DNA of 64,000 nucleotides from the NCBI RefSeq assembly GCF_001420695.1, contig NZ_LJJB01000013.1:1030121-1094120 (forward strand), written 5' to 3'. Shown one piece after another: positions 33,539-41,182 of this stretch. The translations under genes and the position numbers were made by a program. The notes below the pieces were generated by a model. It made no database searches. It was not told the DNA's origin and was given only the letters and a program-made list of their open reading frames with translations. This stretch comes from Brevibacillus choshinensis (GTDB lineage Bacteria; Bacillota; Bacilli; Brevibacillales; Brevibacillaceae). Each line of letters begins with the position of its first letter. Position 1 is the first letter of the stretch.

Positions 33539-34435
33539 TTACGTCAGCTCGTAATTTTGCAGAAACTCCACAAATCGATCGACAACGGCAAACTTCAAGG
33601 TTGCCTGTCTATACAGCATCCACGTCCGCCTTTTGATCGGCTGGCCATCCTTGAGCGTCAGGTCCACGGTGTACAAATTTTCATTCGGCCTCAGAAACAC
33701 TCGTGGAATGATGGCGTAACCCAAACCAAACTTCGCCATCTCCTTGCAGGTCTCGTGACTATCCACCTGCATGGTGATTGTCGGGGGCTCTTGATAGCGC
33801 TCGTACCACCACTGGTCGATCGCATGACTGAGCGAGAACGACATCTGGTCGCCTAGCTTCAACGCCAGCTTGGGAGCACGGTAATTGATCCGCGGTAAGG
33901 AAGGCAGATCTTCGAGATTGATTTTTTCTTTGGAGACGAGGCAAATATTTTCTTCCTGAATCAAATGCTTTTGGTCGAGCCACTGGAACTCCCCGCGAAT
34001 AATCCCCACCTGTATCTCTTCCTGCAGCAGCATATCGAAAATCTCAGAGCTAAAGCCCGTGTCTACGTGAATCTGTACCTTGGGATACAGCTCCAAAAAC
34101 TTTTTAATGATCAGCGGAAGCTCGTACTGTCCAAAATAGATGGACGCCCCGATGCGTAGCGTTCCCTGCACTTCCCGCTGCATGTTGATGATATGGTCTT
34201 TCGTGTCTCGCAACTCGGCTAGCATTTTGTTCGCATAGATCGCCAAGTACTCGCCCTCTGGCGTAAAGCGAATGCCTTTTCCGTGTTTGACGATGAGTGG
34301 AACCCCAAATCTTTTTTCCAGCTGCTGCAGACGGTACGTCAGGGCGGGTTGCGTCATGTACATCCGCTCTGCTGCTCTCGTCAAGCTCTTCTCCTTGCTC
34401 AAGGATTGCAGCAAAAACCAGTCTTTTTCGTCCAT
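33539..34435 (-). CDS. LysR family transcriptional regulator
   Basis: 298 aa with N-terminal helix-turn-helix LQSLSKEKSLTRAAERMYMTQPALTYRLQQLEKRFG and a LysR effector domain (GTLRIGASIYFGQYELPLIIKKF..., FGLGYAIIPRVFL). It starts 27 nt after the 3-hydroxyacyl-CoA dehydrogenase stop and is probably transcribed with it. It is a close paralogue of the LysR protein at 20089-20961. The effector may be an acyl-CoA or organic acid, judged from the neighbour. Confidence 0.92.
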   Translation of the reverse strand: MDEKDWFLLQSLSKEKSLTRAAERMYMTQPALTYRLQQLEKRFGVPLIVKHGKGIRFTPEGEYLAIYANKMLAELRDTKDHIINMQREVQGTLRIGASIYFGQYELPLIIKKFLELYPKVQIHVDTGFSSEIFDMLLQEEIQVGIIRGEFQWLDQKHLIQEENICLVSKEKINLEDLPSLPRINYRAPKLALKLGDQMSFSLSHAIDQWWYERYQEPPTITMQVDSHETCKEMAKFGLGYAIIPRVFLRPNENLYTVDLTLKDGQPIKRRTWMLYRQATLKFAVVDRFVEFLQNYELT

Positions 34436-34462
34436 GCTACCCCCCTGCCTCGGAAACGTCCC

Positions 34463-35395
34463 TTATCCGCGCTTCATTTTTACCAGTCGGATAAAATGTT
34501 CGTCCCGCTCTTTCAATTTTTCCTCTACGGAAGTATCCGCATACGAATAGATGCCCGATCCGGTCTTCGTGCCGAGCTCGCCCTTTTCCACCAGCTCCTC
34601 GATGAGAGCAGGGGCTTTCTGGGATGCATCCAGTACGGGTGCCAGATTCTCAATCACTCGCTTCCACGTATCCAGTCCACCGAAGTCCGCCGTTTCGATC
34701 GGGCCGACAAAAGCCCAACGGAATCCAATGCCATCTTTCATGACCGTGTCAATCTCCCGCGCATCTGCTACACCTTCCTTCAGCAAAGAAAAGGCTTCTC
34801 TCATCAGGGCAGCCTGCAGGCGATTGGCGATAAAGCCCGGAACATCCTTTTTCAACAATACCGGAGACTTCCCGATCTTGACCATGAGATCCATGACAGC
34901 GGATACAACTTCATCCGATGTTGATTCATGCCGAACAACTTCCACCAGCGGGACAAGCTGTGCCGGATTGAAAAAGTGAGTGATGATGATCCGATGTGGC
35001 GTTTTTGCCTTTTCAATCAGTCGCGCAATCGAGAAGGTAGAGGTATTGGATGCAATGATAGCATCTTCTTTCGCTAAATGCTCCAATTTCTCAAACAGAT
35101 CCCATTTCATTTCGATGACTTCCGGGATCGCTTCTGTGATTACGTCAGCCTCCGCGACAGCTGCCTGGAGATCGGTGGTCAGAACTATACGCTCCAGAGC
35201 GTCCTGCATGGCTTGCTCGGTAATCACTTGCTCGGTGACGAGAAGGGACAAGCTGTTCTCGACGCTATGTTTGGCTTTGCTCAAAAACTCTTCTTTTAAG
35301 TCGTAGAGGGAGACGGTGTAACCAGCCAGCGCATATTCCTGGGCAATTCCGTGGCCCATAACGCCAGATCCAATGACTGCTACATGATTTGCCAT
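34463..35395 (-). CDS. 3-hydroxyacyl-CoA dehydrogenase (3-hydroxybutyryl-CoA type)
   Basis: 310 aa. An N-terminal NAD-binding Rossmann fold (VAVIGSGVMGHGIAQEYALAGYTVSLYD) is followed by ADVITEAIPEVIEMKWDLF, SNTSTFSIARL, the catalytic His region ITHFFNPAQLVPLVEVVRH, and the C-terminal domain starting VPGFIANRLQAALMREAFSLLKEGVA. It oxidises a 3-hydroxyacyl-CoA to the 3-ketoacyl-CoA with NAD+, in fatty-acid or organic-acid breakdown. The start is ATG 35395, 8 nt after GGAGG; the longer frame is unlikely. No thiolase or hydratase is adjacent, so a specialised catabolic substrate is possible. Confidence 0.93.
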   Translation of the reverse strand: MANHVAVIGSGVMGHGIAQEYALAGYTVSLYDLKEEFLSKAKHSVENSLSLLVTEQVITEQAMQDALERIVLTTDLQAAVAEADVITEAIPEVIEMKWDLFEKLEHLAKEDAIIASNTSTFSIARLIEKAKTPHRIIITHFFNPAQLVPLVEVVRHESTSDEVVSAVMDLMVKIGKSPVLLKKDVPGFIANRLQAALMREAFSLLKEGVADAREIDTVMKDGIGFRWAFVGPIETADFGGLDTWKRVIENLAPVLDASQKAPALIEELVEKGELGTKTGSGIYSYADTSVEEKLKERDEHFIRLVKMKRG

Positions 35396-35547
35396 GTGAA
35401 GTTCCTCCTGAGATGTAAATATTCGACGCTTACATTTGTACGTATACGAAAAAAGTTTCGACTCCTTCCACACTATCGCTCCACGGATACAAAAGTGTTA
35501 CAAAGATTCGAAAGCACTCCTATAGCTGCCGCTTCTGGAAGCACACG

Positions 35548-36735
35548 TTATCCGTTGTTTTCTACAGGGATAGCTGCCGATTGTAATGCTCGCAAACAGA
35601 GCGGCGTGACTAGCGTACCGATGGCGATCACCGTAAACGCCCCTCCCCAATGCCCATAATCGAGAACCAAGCCAAATACAGCGGGTGAAATGATCGTGAA
35701 ACTGAATCCTAAAACGGATTGAACGCCCAATGCGATACCGAGTACCTCAGGGTCCGTTATATCGGCGATAGATTTGTTGTAAATGGGAGAATCCGCAATA
35801 ATTGTGAAGCCATAGAGCAGAGCGATACCCCCAACGATCCAGACAGGAAAGGAAATCATCCACCCAATGGAAAAAGAGCAGGCAATGCTGAGCCAAATGA
35901 ACAGGCGAATGGCGCGCACGTTTCCCCAATGATCCGCTAGCTTCCCTCCGAAATAGGTGGCAATCCCGCCAATCATGACAATCAGGGAAGCACTTAGATT
36001 TCCCCAGGATAGCGCGTCAGAAATTCCTTTTTGCTGAAAATAATACACCATAAACGGCCCCATCCAAGCCCACATCGCATACAGTTCCCAGCAGTGACCC
36101 GCATAACTGAAATTGACCAACAAATTTTTCTTAGCCACAATTTTCTTAAGTAACGCAAGTGTGACAGGGGTCGATGAAAGCGTGACCTCTGGAATATTTG
36201 ATATCAGAATCAGACCACAGGAGAGAATGGCCGCGCACGAAGTAACTACAATAACTCCTTGCCATCCCCATGCATTCTGTAAGATGCCTGACACAAATAA
36301 AGAAAAACCAGATCCAACCACGAGGGAGCCTACAAAAATACCCATCGCTTTTCCTCTTGAGGCAGGTGGAGCTAATTGGGCAACAATCTTCATTCCGGGC
36401 ACATACACCCCGGCGATCCCGATTCCTGAAAGCAGACGAAGAAGCAGCGCAGACCAGAATCCTTCCGCAAAGGCAGCAAATAATAAGCCACTGATTCCTG
36501 CGACGAGTGACCCATAAGCAAACGAATACTTTGGATTGTACTTATCACTGGCAAAACTGTAAAAAATGACTGCCAATACATAACCAAGATGAAAGGTCGC
36601 CACGATGATACCTGCTTGGGTGGATGACAGATCCCACTGTCCTTGGACTACAGGCATGATGGCAGAAAAATTAAACCATACTTGCATCGATAGAAACTGT
36701 GCGATTGATAACATCCATAGCACGCGTTGGTTCAT
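35548..36735 (-). CDS. MFS transporter
   Basis: 395 aa with twelve predicted helices. Family motifs include FSAIMPVVQGQWDLSSTQAGIIVATFHLGYV, RLLSGIGIAGVYVPGMKIVAQLAPPASRGKAMGIFVGSLVVGSG and GGKLADHWGNVRAI in the second half. It belongs to the NNP/CynX-like general uptake and efflux group; the substrate cannot be read. It lies 150 bp upstream of the dehydrogenase gene on the same strand, but I see no firm evidence for one operon. Ribosome binding site AAGGAGG. Confidence 0.88.
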   Translation of the reverse strand: MNQRVLWMLSIAQFLSMQVWFNFSAIMPVVQGQWDLSSTQAGIIVATFHLGYVLAVIFYSFASDKYNPKYSFAYGSLVAGISGLLFAAFAEGFWSALLLRLLSGIGIAGVYVPGMKIVAQLAPPASRGKAMGIFVGSLVVGSGFSLFVSGILQNAWGWQGVIVVTSCAAILSCGLILISNIPEVTLSSTPVTLALLKKIVAKKNLLVNFSYAGHCWELYAMWAWMGPFMVYYFQQKGISDALSWGNLSASLIVMIGGIATYFGGKLADHWGNVRAIRLFIWLSIACSFSIGWMISFPVWIVGGIALLYGFTIIADSPIYNKSIADITDPEVLGIALGVQSVLGFSFTIISPAVFGLVLDYGHWGGAFTVIAIGTLVTPLCLRALQSAAIPVENNG

Positions 36736-36823
36736 CGGCGCCTCCTTATTGAGACCTTTTTTGAAAGTATAGCACGCGTAGAATTATTAGTAAGAAAATT
36801 ACAAAAAGTTTTTATCACAAACG

Positions 36824-36860
36824 AAAAAACGCAAGCCCGGTTCCATCCCCGAGCTTGCGG
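36824..36860 (-). terminator. Terminator of spoVR
   Basis: On the minus strand GCAAGCTCGG pairs with CCGGGCTTGC and is followed by GTTTTTTCG, 15 nt after the spoVR stop. Confidence 0.85.
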
Positions 36861-36872
36861 CCTCCATGCTAC

Positions 36873-38294
36873 TTATAAAAACCGGCGATGTACTTTCTTT
36901 CCATCGTACGTAAACAAGACTTGACGATCCTCGACGACTGTCTCCAGGTGCACGTTTTTTCCCCACAGCGTATAGACGTACGGCAACGTTTTTTCCACGT
37001 ATTTGACATCCAGCTCCAGTCCCTCGAAATGATGCTTCAAGTACATTTCTCCGGATCTCAAGTAGTCACCATCGTGGACCATGACGTACGGGAAGCCACC
37101 ATTGACCCGTGTACCCGCCAGACCGTCACGCACTTGCTCCCACTGTTTCTCCGAGACGACCCAATCATTCCCCTGCTTGCCGAACATGTAGAGATCCAGA
37201 TCGGCCACCAAGTCTTTGGTCATGAAATTGCTGATAAAGCTGATGTCTGATTCCAGCTCACGAACCTCAAAAATCTTGGCGCGCCCTTCTCCCGGCTTGC
37301 GTCCAAACCGCTCCTGCTCTTCCTTGGTCGGTTTATCCCAGCGTCGCTCGATATCCTCGAAAATTTTCAAGCCCAAATGATAGGGATTAATACTCGTGGT
37401 GGAAGGCTGGATGACGGAGGAATGCAGCTTGGCAAAATCGATAGTCTCCGCCTCTGTCAGTTCCATTTCTCGCAGGATACGCATATGCCAGTAGGTCGCC
37501 CAGCCTTCGTTCATGATCTTGGTCTCCATCTGTGGCCAGAAGTAGAGCATCTCATCGCGGACGATTGTCAACACGTCTCGCTGCCAGTCGTCCAGTATGC
37601 TACTGTACTCCATCACGAACAGCAGCACGTCCTTTTCCGGCGAGGGTGGGAATTTGCGTACAGGCTTCACCGGATCGCTCTCATTCTTTTCCTGACGATC
37701 CAATCCCCACAAATCATCATACGGAGAATGACGTTCGGTTCTCCCTTTCTTAGAGGCATCGTCTGGTTCGCGTTTCCAGCGCAGCTTGGGTCGCAACAGA
37801 CTCGGATCAATATGCTCCTGAATGGCAAGACTCGCATCGAGGAGATTCTCCACCGCTTCTTTTCCGTATGCGATCTCGTACTGACGGATGCGCTCCGAGC
37901 TGGCCGCCATGCTCTCTACCATGTCTCGGTTTGTGTTGGAGAAGCGCATGTTGTTCTTGAAGAAGTCGCAGTGTGCCAAAACGTGCGCGACAATCAGCTT
38001 GTTCTGAATCAGCGAGTTGCCATCCAGCAAAAACGCGTAGCAAGGATTGGAGTTGATGACTAATTCGTAAATTTTGCTCAGGTTGAGATCGTACGACAAT
38101 TTCATGCGATAAAACGACTTTCCGAAGCTCCAATGCGAAAACCGCGTCGGCATTCCGTAAGCTCCAAACGTATAGATGATATCCGCCGGGCAGATTTCGT
38201 ATCTCATCGGATAAAAATCAAGGTTGAACCCCTTGGCAATCTCAGTAATTTCATCAATAGACCGCTCTAGCTCTTTGCGTTCTTCGTTGGTCAA
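36873..38294 (-). CDS. spoVR: SpoVR family protein (stage V sporulation protein R)
   Basis: 473 aa, the usual length. The family is unmistakable: [67 protein letters not shown] and [18 protein letters not shown]. In Bacillus it contributes to spore cortex formation, by an unknown mechanism. I place the start at TTG 38294, because GGGAGGGG lies 7 nt upstream and the resulting N-terminus ([22 protein letters not shown]) matches the Bacillus protein; a TTG eight codons earlier lacks a site. It is divergent from the HipA-like kinase gene. Confidence 0.95.
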   Translation of the reverse strand: MTNEERKELERSIDEITEIAKGFNLDFYPMRYEICPADIIYTFGAYGMPTRFSHWSFGKSFYRMKLSYDLNLSKIYELVINSNPCYAFLLDGNSLIQNKLIVAHVLAHCDFFKNNMRFSNTNRDMVESMAASSERIRQYEIAYGKEAVENLLDASLAIQEHIDPSLLRPKLRWKREPDDASKKGRTERHSPYDDLWGLDRQEKNESDPVKPVRKFPPSPEKDVLLFVMEYSSILDDWQRDVLTIVRDEMLYFWPQMETKIMNEGWATYWHMRILREMELTEAETIDFAKLHSSVIQPSTTSINPYHLGLKIFEDIERRWDKPTKEEQERFGRKPGEGRAKIFEVRELESDISFISNFMTKDLVADLDLYMFGKQGNDWVVSEKQWEQVRDGLAGTRVNGGFPYVMVHDGDYLRSGEMYLKHHFEGLELDVKYVEKTLPYVYTLWGKNVHLETVVEDRQVLFTYDGKKVHRRFL

Positions 38295-38487
38295 TGCCCT
38301 TCCCCTCCCATTTGCCAAAGCCTATTTTATATATATGGAGAAAGACGACAAAAGAAGACAGCAATCCGGAAAAGGATTGCTGGCTTTGCAGTTTACGGCT
38401 TCGCGTCCAGTTTTTTCTCCTTCGTTCACTGTCCCTCATATAATTTATAGCAACAGACACTTACGACCTATAAAGAGGAGTGGGGTC

Positions 38488-39279
38488 ATGGGATGGAAAT
38501 ACAAAAAGGCTGTGAAAAATATTTCCCGTAAACGTATTTGGCTGGTGAGAAATAAAAAAGGAGCGACCGGATACTTCAAGTGTCCCCAAAGACATCGAAT
38601 GAACAAGTACCGCCTGATGGTTGCCAACGAGTACATTGCTGCTTCGCTTGCCCGTCTTTTGGGGCTCCCTGTGGCCAAGCTGAGTCAGGCGACCGTACGT
38701 GGGCCAAAAAAAGAAAAAATGCGGGGCATGGTTTCCATCAGAATCCCCGCTGCTGAAGTCATTACGTGGAAACAGGCTGACAAAATGGTGCACCTCGCCC
38801 CTGAAAAACATGTGAATCACAGCGAGCTTTTGGCGCAAGTAGTCGTATTTGACACGTGGATTCTCAATCCTGACCGCACAAGTGTTAACATCATTTTATA
38901 TCGCAACTCCCTCATGGAAAAATATAACTGGTATTTGATTGACCACGGGAGTGCCTTGTTCGGGTCACCGAGCAAATCGCCGCTCTTCAATAGAGTAAAA
39001 GCAAAGCATCCCCAGCTAAACAAATGCATACGATTGTCCAACGGCATAAAACCGTTGATCATAAGAAACAAAGCGGCGGTAGCAGACATGATCCAAAAAA
39101 TCGAATCATTAACCGAATCGGATATTAAACGGGCAATCAAGAGAGTTCCCAAGTTCCATTTGACAAAGGCAAAAAAACGTTTCATCAAAAAACTTTTGCT
39201 TTTTCGCAAACGGAAACTGGGAAAAATCATGGCTGATATATTGGATCGGTTAAACAATAACTTCCGGGCCGTTCTTTAA
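38488..39279 (+). CDS. HipA-like kinase family protein
   Basis: 263 aa, strongly basic. Recognisable features are NKYRLMVANEYIAASLARLLGLPVAKL, the catalytic-loop-like VVFDTWILNPDRTSVNIIL (HipA-type NxDRxxxN) and WYLIDHGSALFG (metal-binding Asp). The protein thus has the core of HipA/PI4K-like kinases but lacks the HipB antitoxin neighbour and the N-terminal HipA domain, so it is probably not a toxin of a classical pair. The C-terminal third is very Lys/Arg-rich. The start is ATG 38488, after GAGGAG. It is divergent from spoVR, with about 190 bp between. Function unknown. Confidence 0.75.
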   Translation: MGWKYKKAVKNISRKRIWLVRNKKGATGYFKCPQRHRMNKYRLMVANEYIAASLARLLGLPVAKLSQATVRGPKKEKMRGMVSIRIPAAEVITWKQADKMVHLAPEKHVNHSELLAQVVVFDTWILNPDRTSVNIILYRNSLMEKYNWYLIDHGSALFGSPSKSPLFNRVKAKHPQLNKCIRLSNGIKPLIIRNKAAVADMIQKIESLTESDIKRAIKRVPKFHLTKAKKRFIKKLLLFRKRKLGKIMADILDRLNNNFRAVL

Positions 39280-39288
39280 TAGAATCCG

Positions 39289-39326
39289 CCAGAGGTCTCC
39301 TACTTCTTAAGCGGAGGACCTCTGGG
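39289..39326 (+). terminator. Hairpin after the HipA-like kinase gene
   Basis: CCAGAGGTCTCC pairs with GGAGGACCTCTGG. There is no T-tract right behind it, so it may instead protect the 3' end. Confidence 0.5.
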
Positions 39327-39338
39327 GAATATCAACGC

Positions 39339-39368
39339 AAAAAAAAGCATCCCCAGTTTGGGAGATGC
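39339..39368 (-). terminator. Terminator of the 60-aa membrane protein gene
   Basis: On the minus strand GCATCTCCC pairs with GGGGATGC and is followed by eight T residues. Confidence 0.85.
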
Positions 39369-39401
39369 CTTTTAGCCTGATTTGCCATTAGAAACTTCAT
39401 A

Positions 39402-39584
39402 TTATTTCTGGAACCAATCGCGTACACCGGTATAAATCAGAGCACCCGAGAAGACCAGCATCGCGATCAAGCCGATCCCATCCACCAAGGGATTAAGTCC
39501 GTTCAGGAAAGTACCGTCGAGCGGGGTTTTCAACAAAGCATAGCCACCCACAAGACCGCCAGCAAGAGAGAGCCATTTGTTCAT
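39402..39584 (-). CDS. Small membrane protein, unknown function
   Basis: 60 aa: MNKWLSLAGGLVGGYALLKTPLDG, a short loop, then a second hydrophobic segment IGLIAMLVFSGALIYTGVRDWF. There are probably two helices. I do not recognise a named family. The start is ATG 39584 with GGGAGGTG upstream, preferred over the longer frame. It is a single gene with its own terminator. Confidence 0.65.
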   Translation of the reverse strand: MNKWLSLAGGLVGGYALLKTPLDGTFLNGLNPLVDGIGLIAMLVFSGALIYTGVRDWFQK

Positions 39585-39797
39585 GTCACAATCACCTCCC
39601 GATGCAGCAGCGGTAAGCGTTGCCACTGCGTTACTTCAATTTATGACGGGAGTTGACAAGCGGTCTGTACGCGAGTCCAACACACTGTTCATCAAATTGC
39701 AATTGGGCAACGCACGTCCATTTGGAGTAAAATAGATTCGATAACCACGGATTGACGCGAGCTTTTGCGAAGCTTTGATAAAAGGAGTGAATGACGC

Positions 39798-40172
39798 ATG
39801 AAACTGTTTCTGATGCTAGGTAGTATCAGCGGCTTTTTGTCTGTCGCATTGGGAGCTTTTGGTGCCCATGCGCTGAAGGAAAAACTGGACGAGTATTCTC
39901 TCGGTATTTTTCATACTGGGGTTACCTACCAAACCACACACGCTCTGGCCTTGATTGTGGTCGCTTTCTTGATCAAATGGTATCCGGATTCATCAGGCCT
40001 GACTTGGGCGGGATGGTGCTTTGCGATCGGTACCCTTATTTTTTCGGGAAGCCTCTATGCGTTGGCGGCGTCCGGAGTCAAAGTGCTCGGGGCCATTACA
40101 CCAATCGGTGGCCTGCTGTTCCTCGTAGGCTGGGCCTTGCTCGCCATTCATGCTTGGAAAGCGGTATCGTAA
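39798..40172 (+). CDS. DUF423 family membrane protein
   Basis: 124 aa with four predicted helices. The family opening SISGFLSVALGAFGAHALKEKLDEYSLGIFHTGVTYQTTHALAL and the closing ITPIGGLLFLVGWALLAIHAW are diagnostic of DUF423 (YwdK/YgdD-like). The function is unknown. Ribosome binding site AAAGGAGTG, followed by its own terminator. Confidence 0.93.
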   Translation: MKLFLMLGSISGFLSVALGAFGAHALKEKLDEYSLGIFHTGVTYQTTHALALIVVAFLIKWYPDSSGLTWAGWCFAIGTLIFSGSLYALAASGVKVLGAITPIGGLLFLVGWALLAIHAWKAVS

Positions 40173-40194
40173 CAAGTCCAAGCAGACAACAGAA

Positions 40195-40240
40195 ACAACG
40201 TCCAATCACTGTGATTAGCAGCTGGTTGGGCGTTGTTTTT
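40195..40240 (+). terminator. Terminator of the DUF423 gene
   Basis: ACAACGTCCAA pairs with TTGGGCGTTGT (one G-T) and is followed by TTTT. Confidence 0.8.
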
Positions 40241-40307
40241 AGATCGGCACCCCTCTTGGGCGACTGCCATATGCTGTAGGGTTACCACACTCAAAGGAGA
40301 GGAACCG

Positions 40308-40925
40308 ATGGCAAAGTCCTCCTTCAACCCGTCCCCCTATTACTACGGAATGCCAGACGTCTACATGCAGATGGGCTACTACCCGTTCCCTACTCCGCCA
40401 GCCACGGAGCAGCTCCCCCGACAAGTACACATCCCCTATGCGATGTCGATGGCTTCCCAATGCAAATACTTTCTCGGACAAACGGAAAAAGTAATCGCTG
40501 GCACAAACGACCAGAGCTTTGGGGCTTTGGCGAATCCGTTTCGTTCTGGCGTCCTTTTATATGTTTTTGACTGGCATGTGACGAATCTCTCCGATCATCC
40601 TCTGGAGGTACAATTCTGGTTCGGAAAAACAGAGTCGATCGTTGGGGCCAAATCATCTCCTGCTATAACACCTGGCTACGCGCAGCTCTCTCCCTGTCCC
40701 CCTTCCCAAGGAAAGATTCTCTTTTCTACCGGAGGCACCGACTTGCCACGCGGAGGAGCCGTCGCCACGACGAGAATCATTCCATCAATGAGTACGGCAG
40801 GAGCAGAAATAAACGGACAGTGGATTCTCGGGCCAGGAATGACACTGATGGCTCACGTTCCTGCGTCAGAGAAAGGTGCCTCCTTTCTATTTTCGACAGG
40901 CTGGTGGGAACAACCCGTCTTCTGA
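40308..40925 (+). CDS. DUF6143-like protein, possibly spore-associated
   Basis: 205 aa, no signal peptide or membrane helix. The N-terminus is rich in Tyr, Pro and Met (SPYYYGMPDVYMQMGYYPFPTPP), as in spore-surface proteins. A compact beta-rich domain follows (AGTNDQSFGALANPFRSGVLLYVFDWHVTNLSDHPLEVQFWFG...). I believe it belongs to DUF6143 but cannot verify this. The start is ATG 40308 after GGAGAGG. It is a single gene with a terminator. Closeness to spoVR and the Tyr/Pro-rich tail hint at a coat role, as inference only. Confidence 0.7.
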   Translation: MAKSSFNPSPYYYGMPDVYMQMGYYPFPTPPATEQLPRQVHIPYAMSMASQCKYFLGQTEKVIAGTNDQSFGALANPFRSGVLLYVFDWHVTNLSDHPLEVQFWFGKTESIVGAKSSPAITPGYAQLSPCPPSQGKILFSTGGTDLPRGGAVATTRIIPSMSTAGAEINGQWILGPGMTLMAHVPASEKGASFLFSTGWWEQPVF

Positions 40926-40971
40926 TCTGATCAAGCGACGAACCACAGAGGTACGGATGTGCGCGCAAAAA

Positions 40972-41004
40972 AGCGGAGTGCCTAAGCACCCCGCTACATT
41001 TTTA
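40972..41004 (+). terminator. Terminator of the DUF6143-like gene
   Basis: AGCGGAGTGC pairs with GCACCCCGCT (one mismatch) and is followed by ACATTTTT. Confidence 0.8.
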
Positions 41005-41029
41005 CAATAAAAAACCCTTCACATACATG

Positions 41030-41058
41030 TTGAAACACCAAGTTCCCTATGATAGAAT
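41030..41058 (+). promoter_or_regulatory. Predicted sigma-A promoter of helD
   Basis: TTGAAA (41030-41035), a 17-nt spacer and TAGAAT (41053-41058) form a near-consensus promoter. Transcription should start near 41065, giving a leader of about 118 nt before the helD ATG. Confidence 0.7.
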
Positions 41059-41062
41059 GGGA

Positions 41063-41157
41063 ATTGGTCTCTTGATGTAAACAATATTCAAACTCATTTT
41101 TACCCAATATTATCTTATCACACATCTAGGGTAGTTGTCAAACCCTCAAGACCAATA
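41063..41157 (+). promoter_or_regulatory. Long-range inverted repeat in the helD leader
   Basis: ATTGGTCTCTTGA (41063-41075), at the predicted transcript 5' end, pairs with TCAAGACCAAT (41146-41157), with one bulged base. The enclosed 70 nt contain a second small stem, GGGT/ACCC. The repeat would tie the leader into a stem ending 25 nt before the start codon. Attenuation or operator use is possible but unproven. Confidence 0.45.
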
Positions 41158-41182
41158 ATGGGCATGAAAAAGGAGCGGTATC

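Noticed and set aside
38224-38487. N-terminal extension of the HipA-like kinase
   Set aside because: It overlaps the spoVR 5' end on the other strand, and a strong ribosome binding site precedes the internal ATG at 38488.
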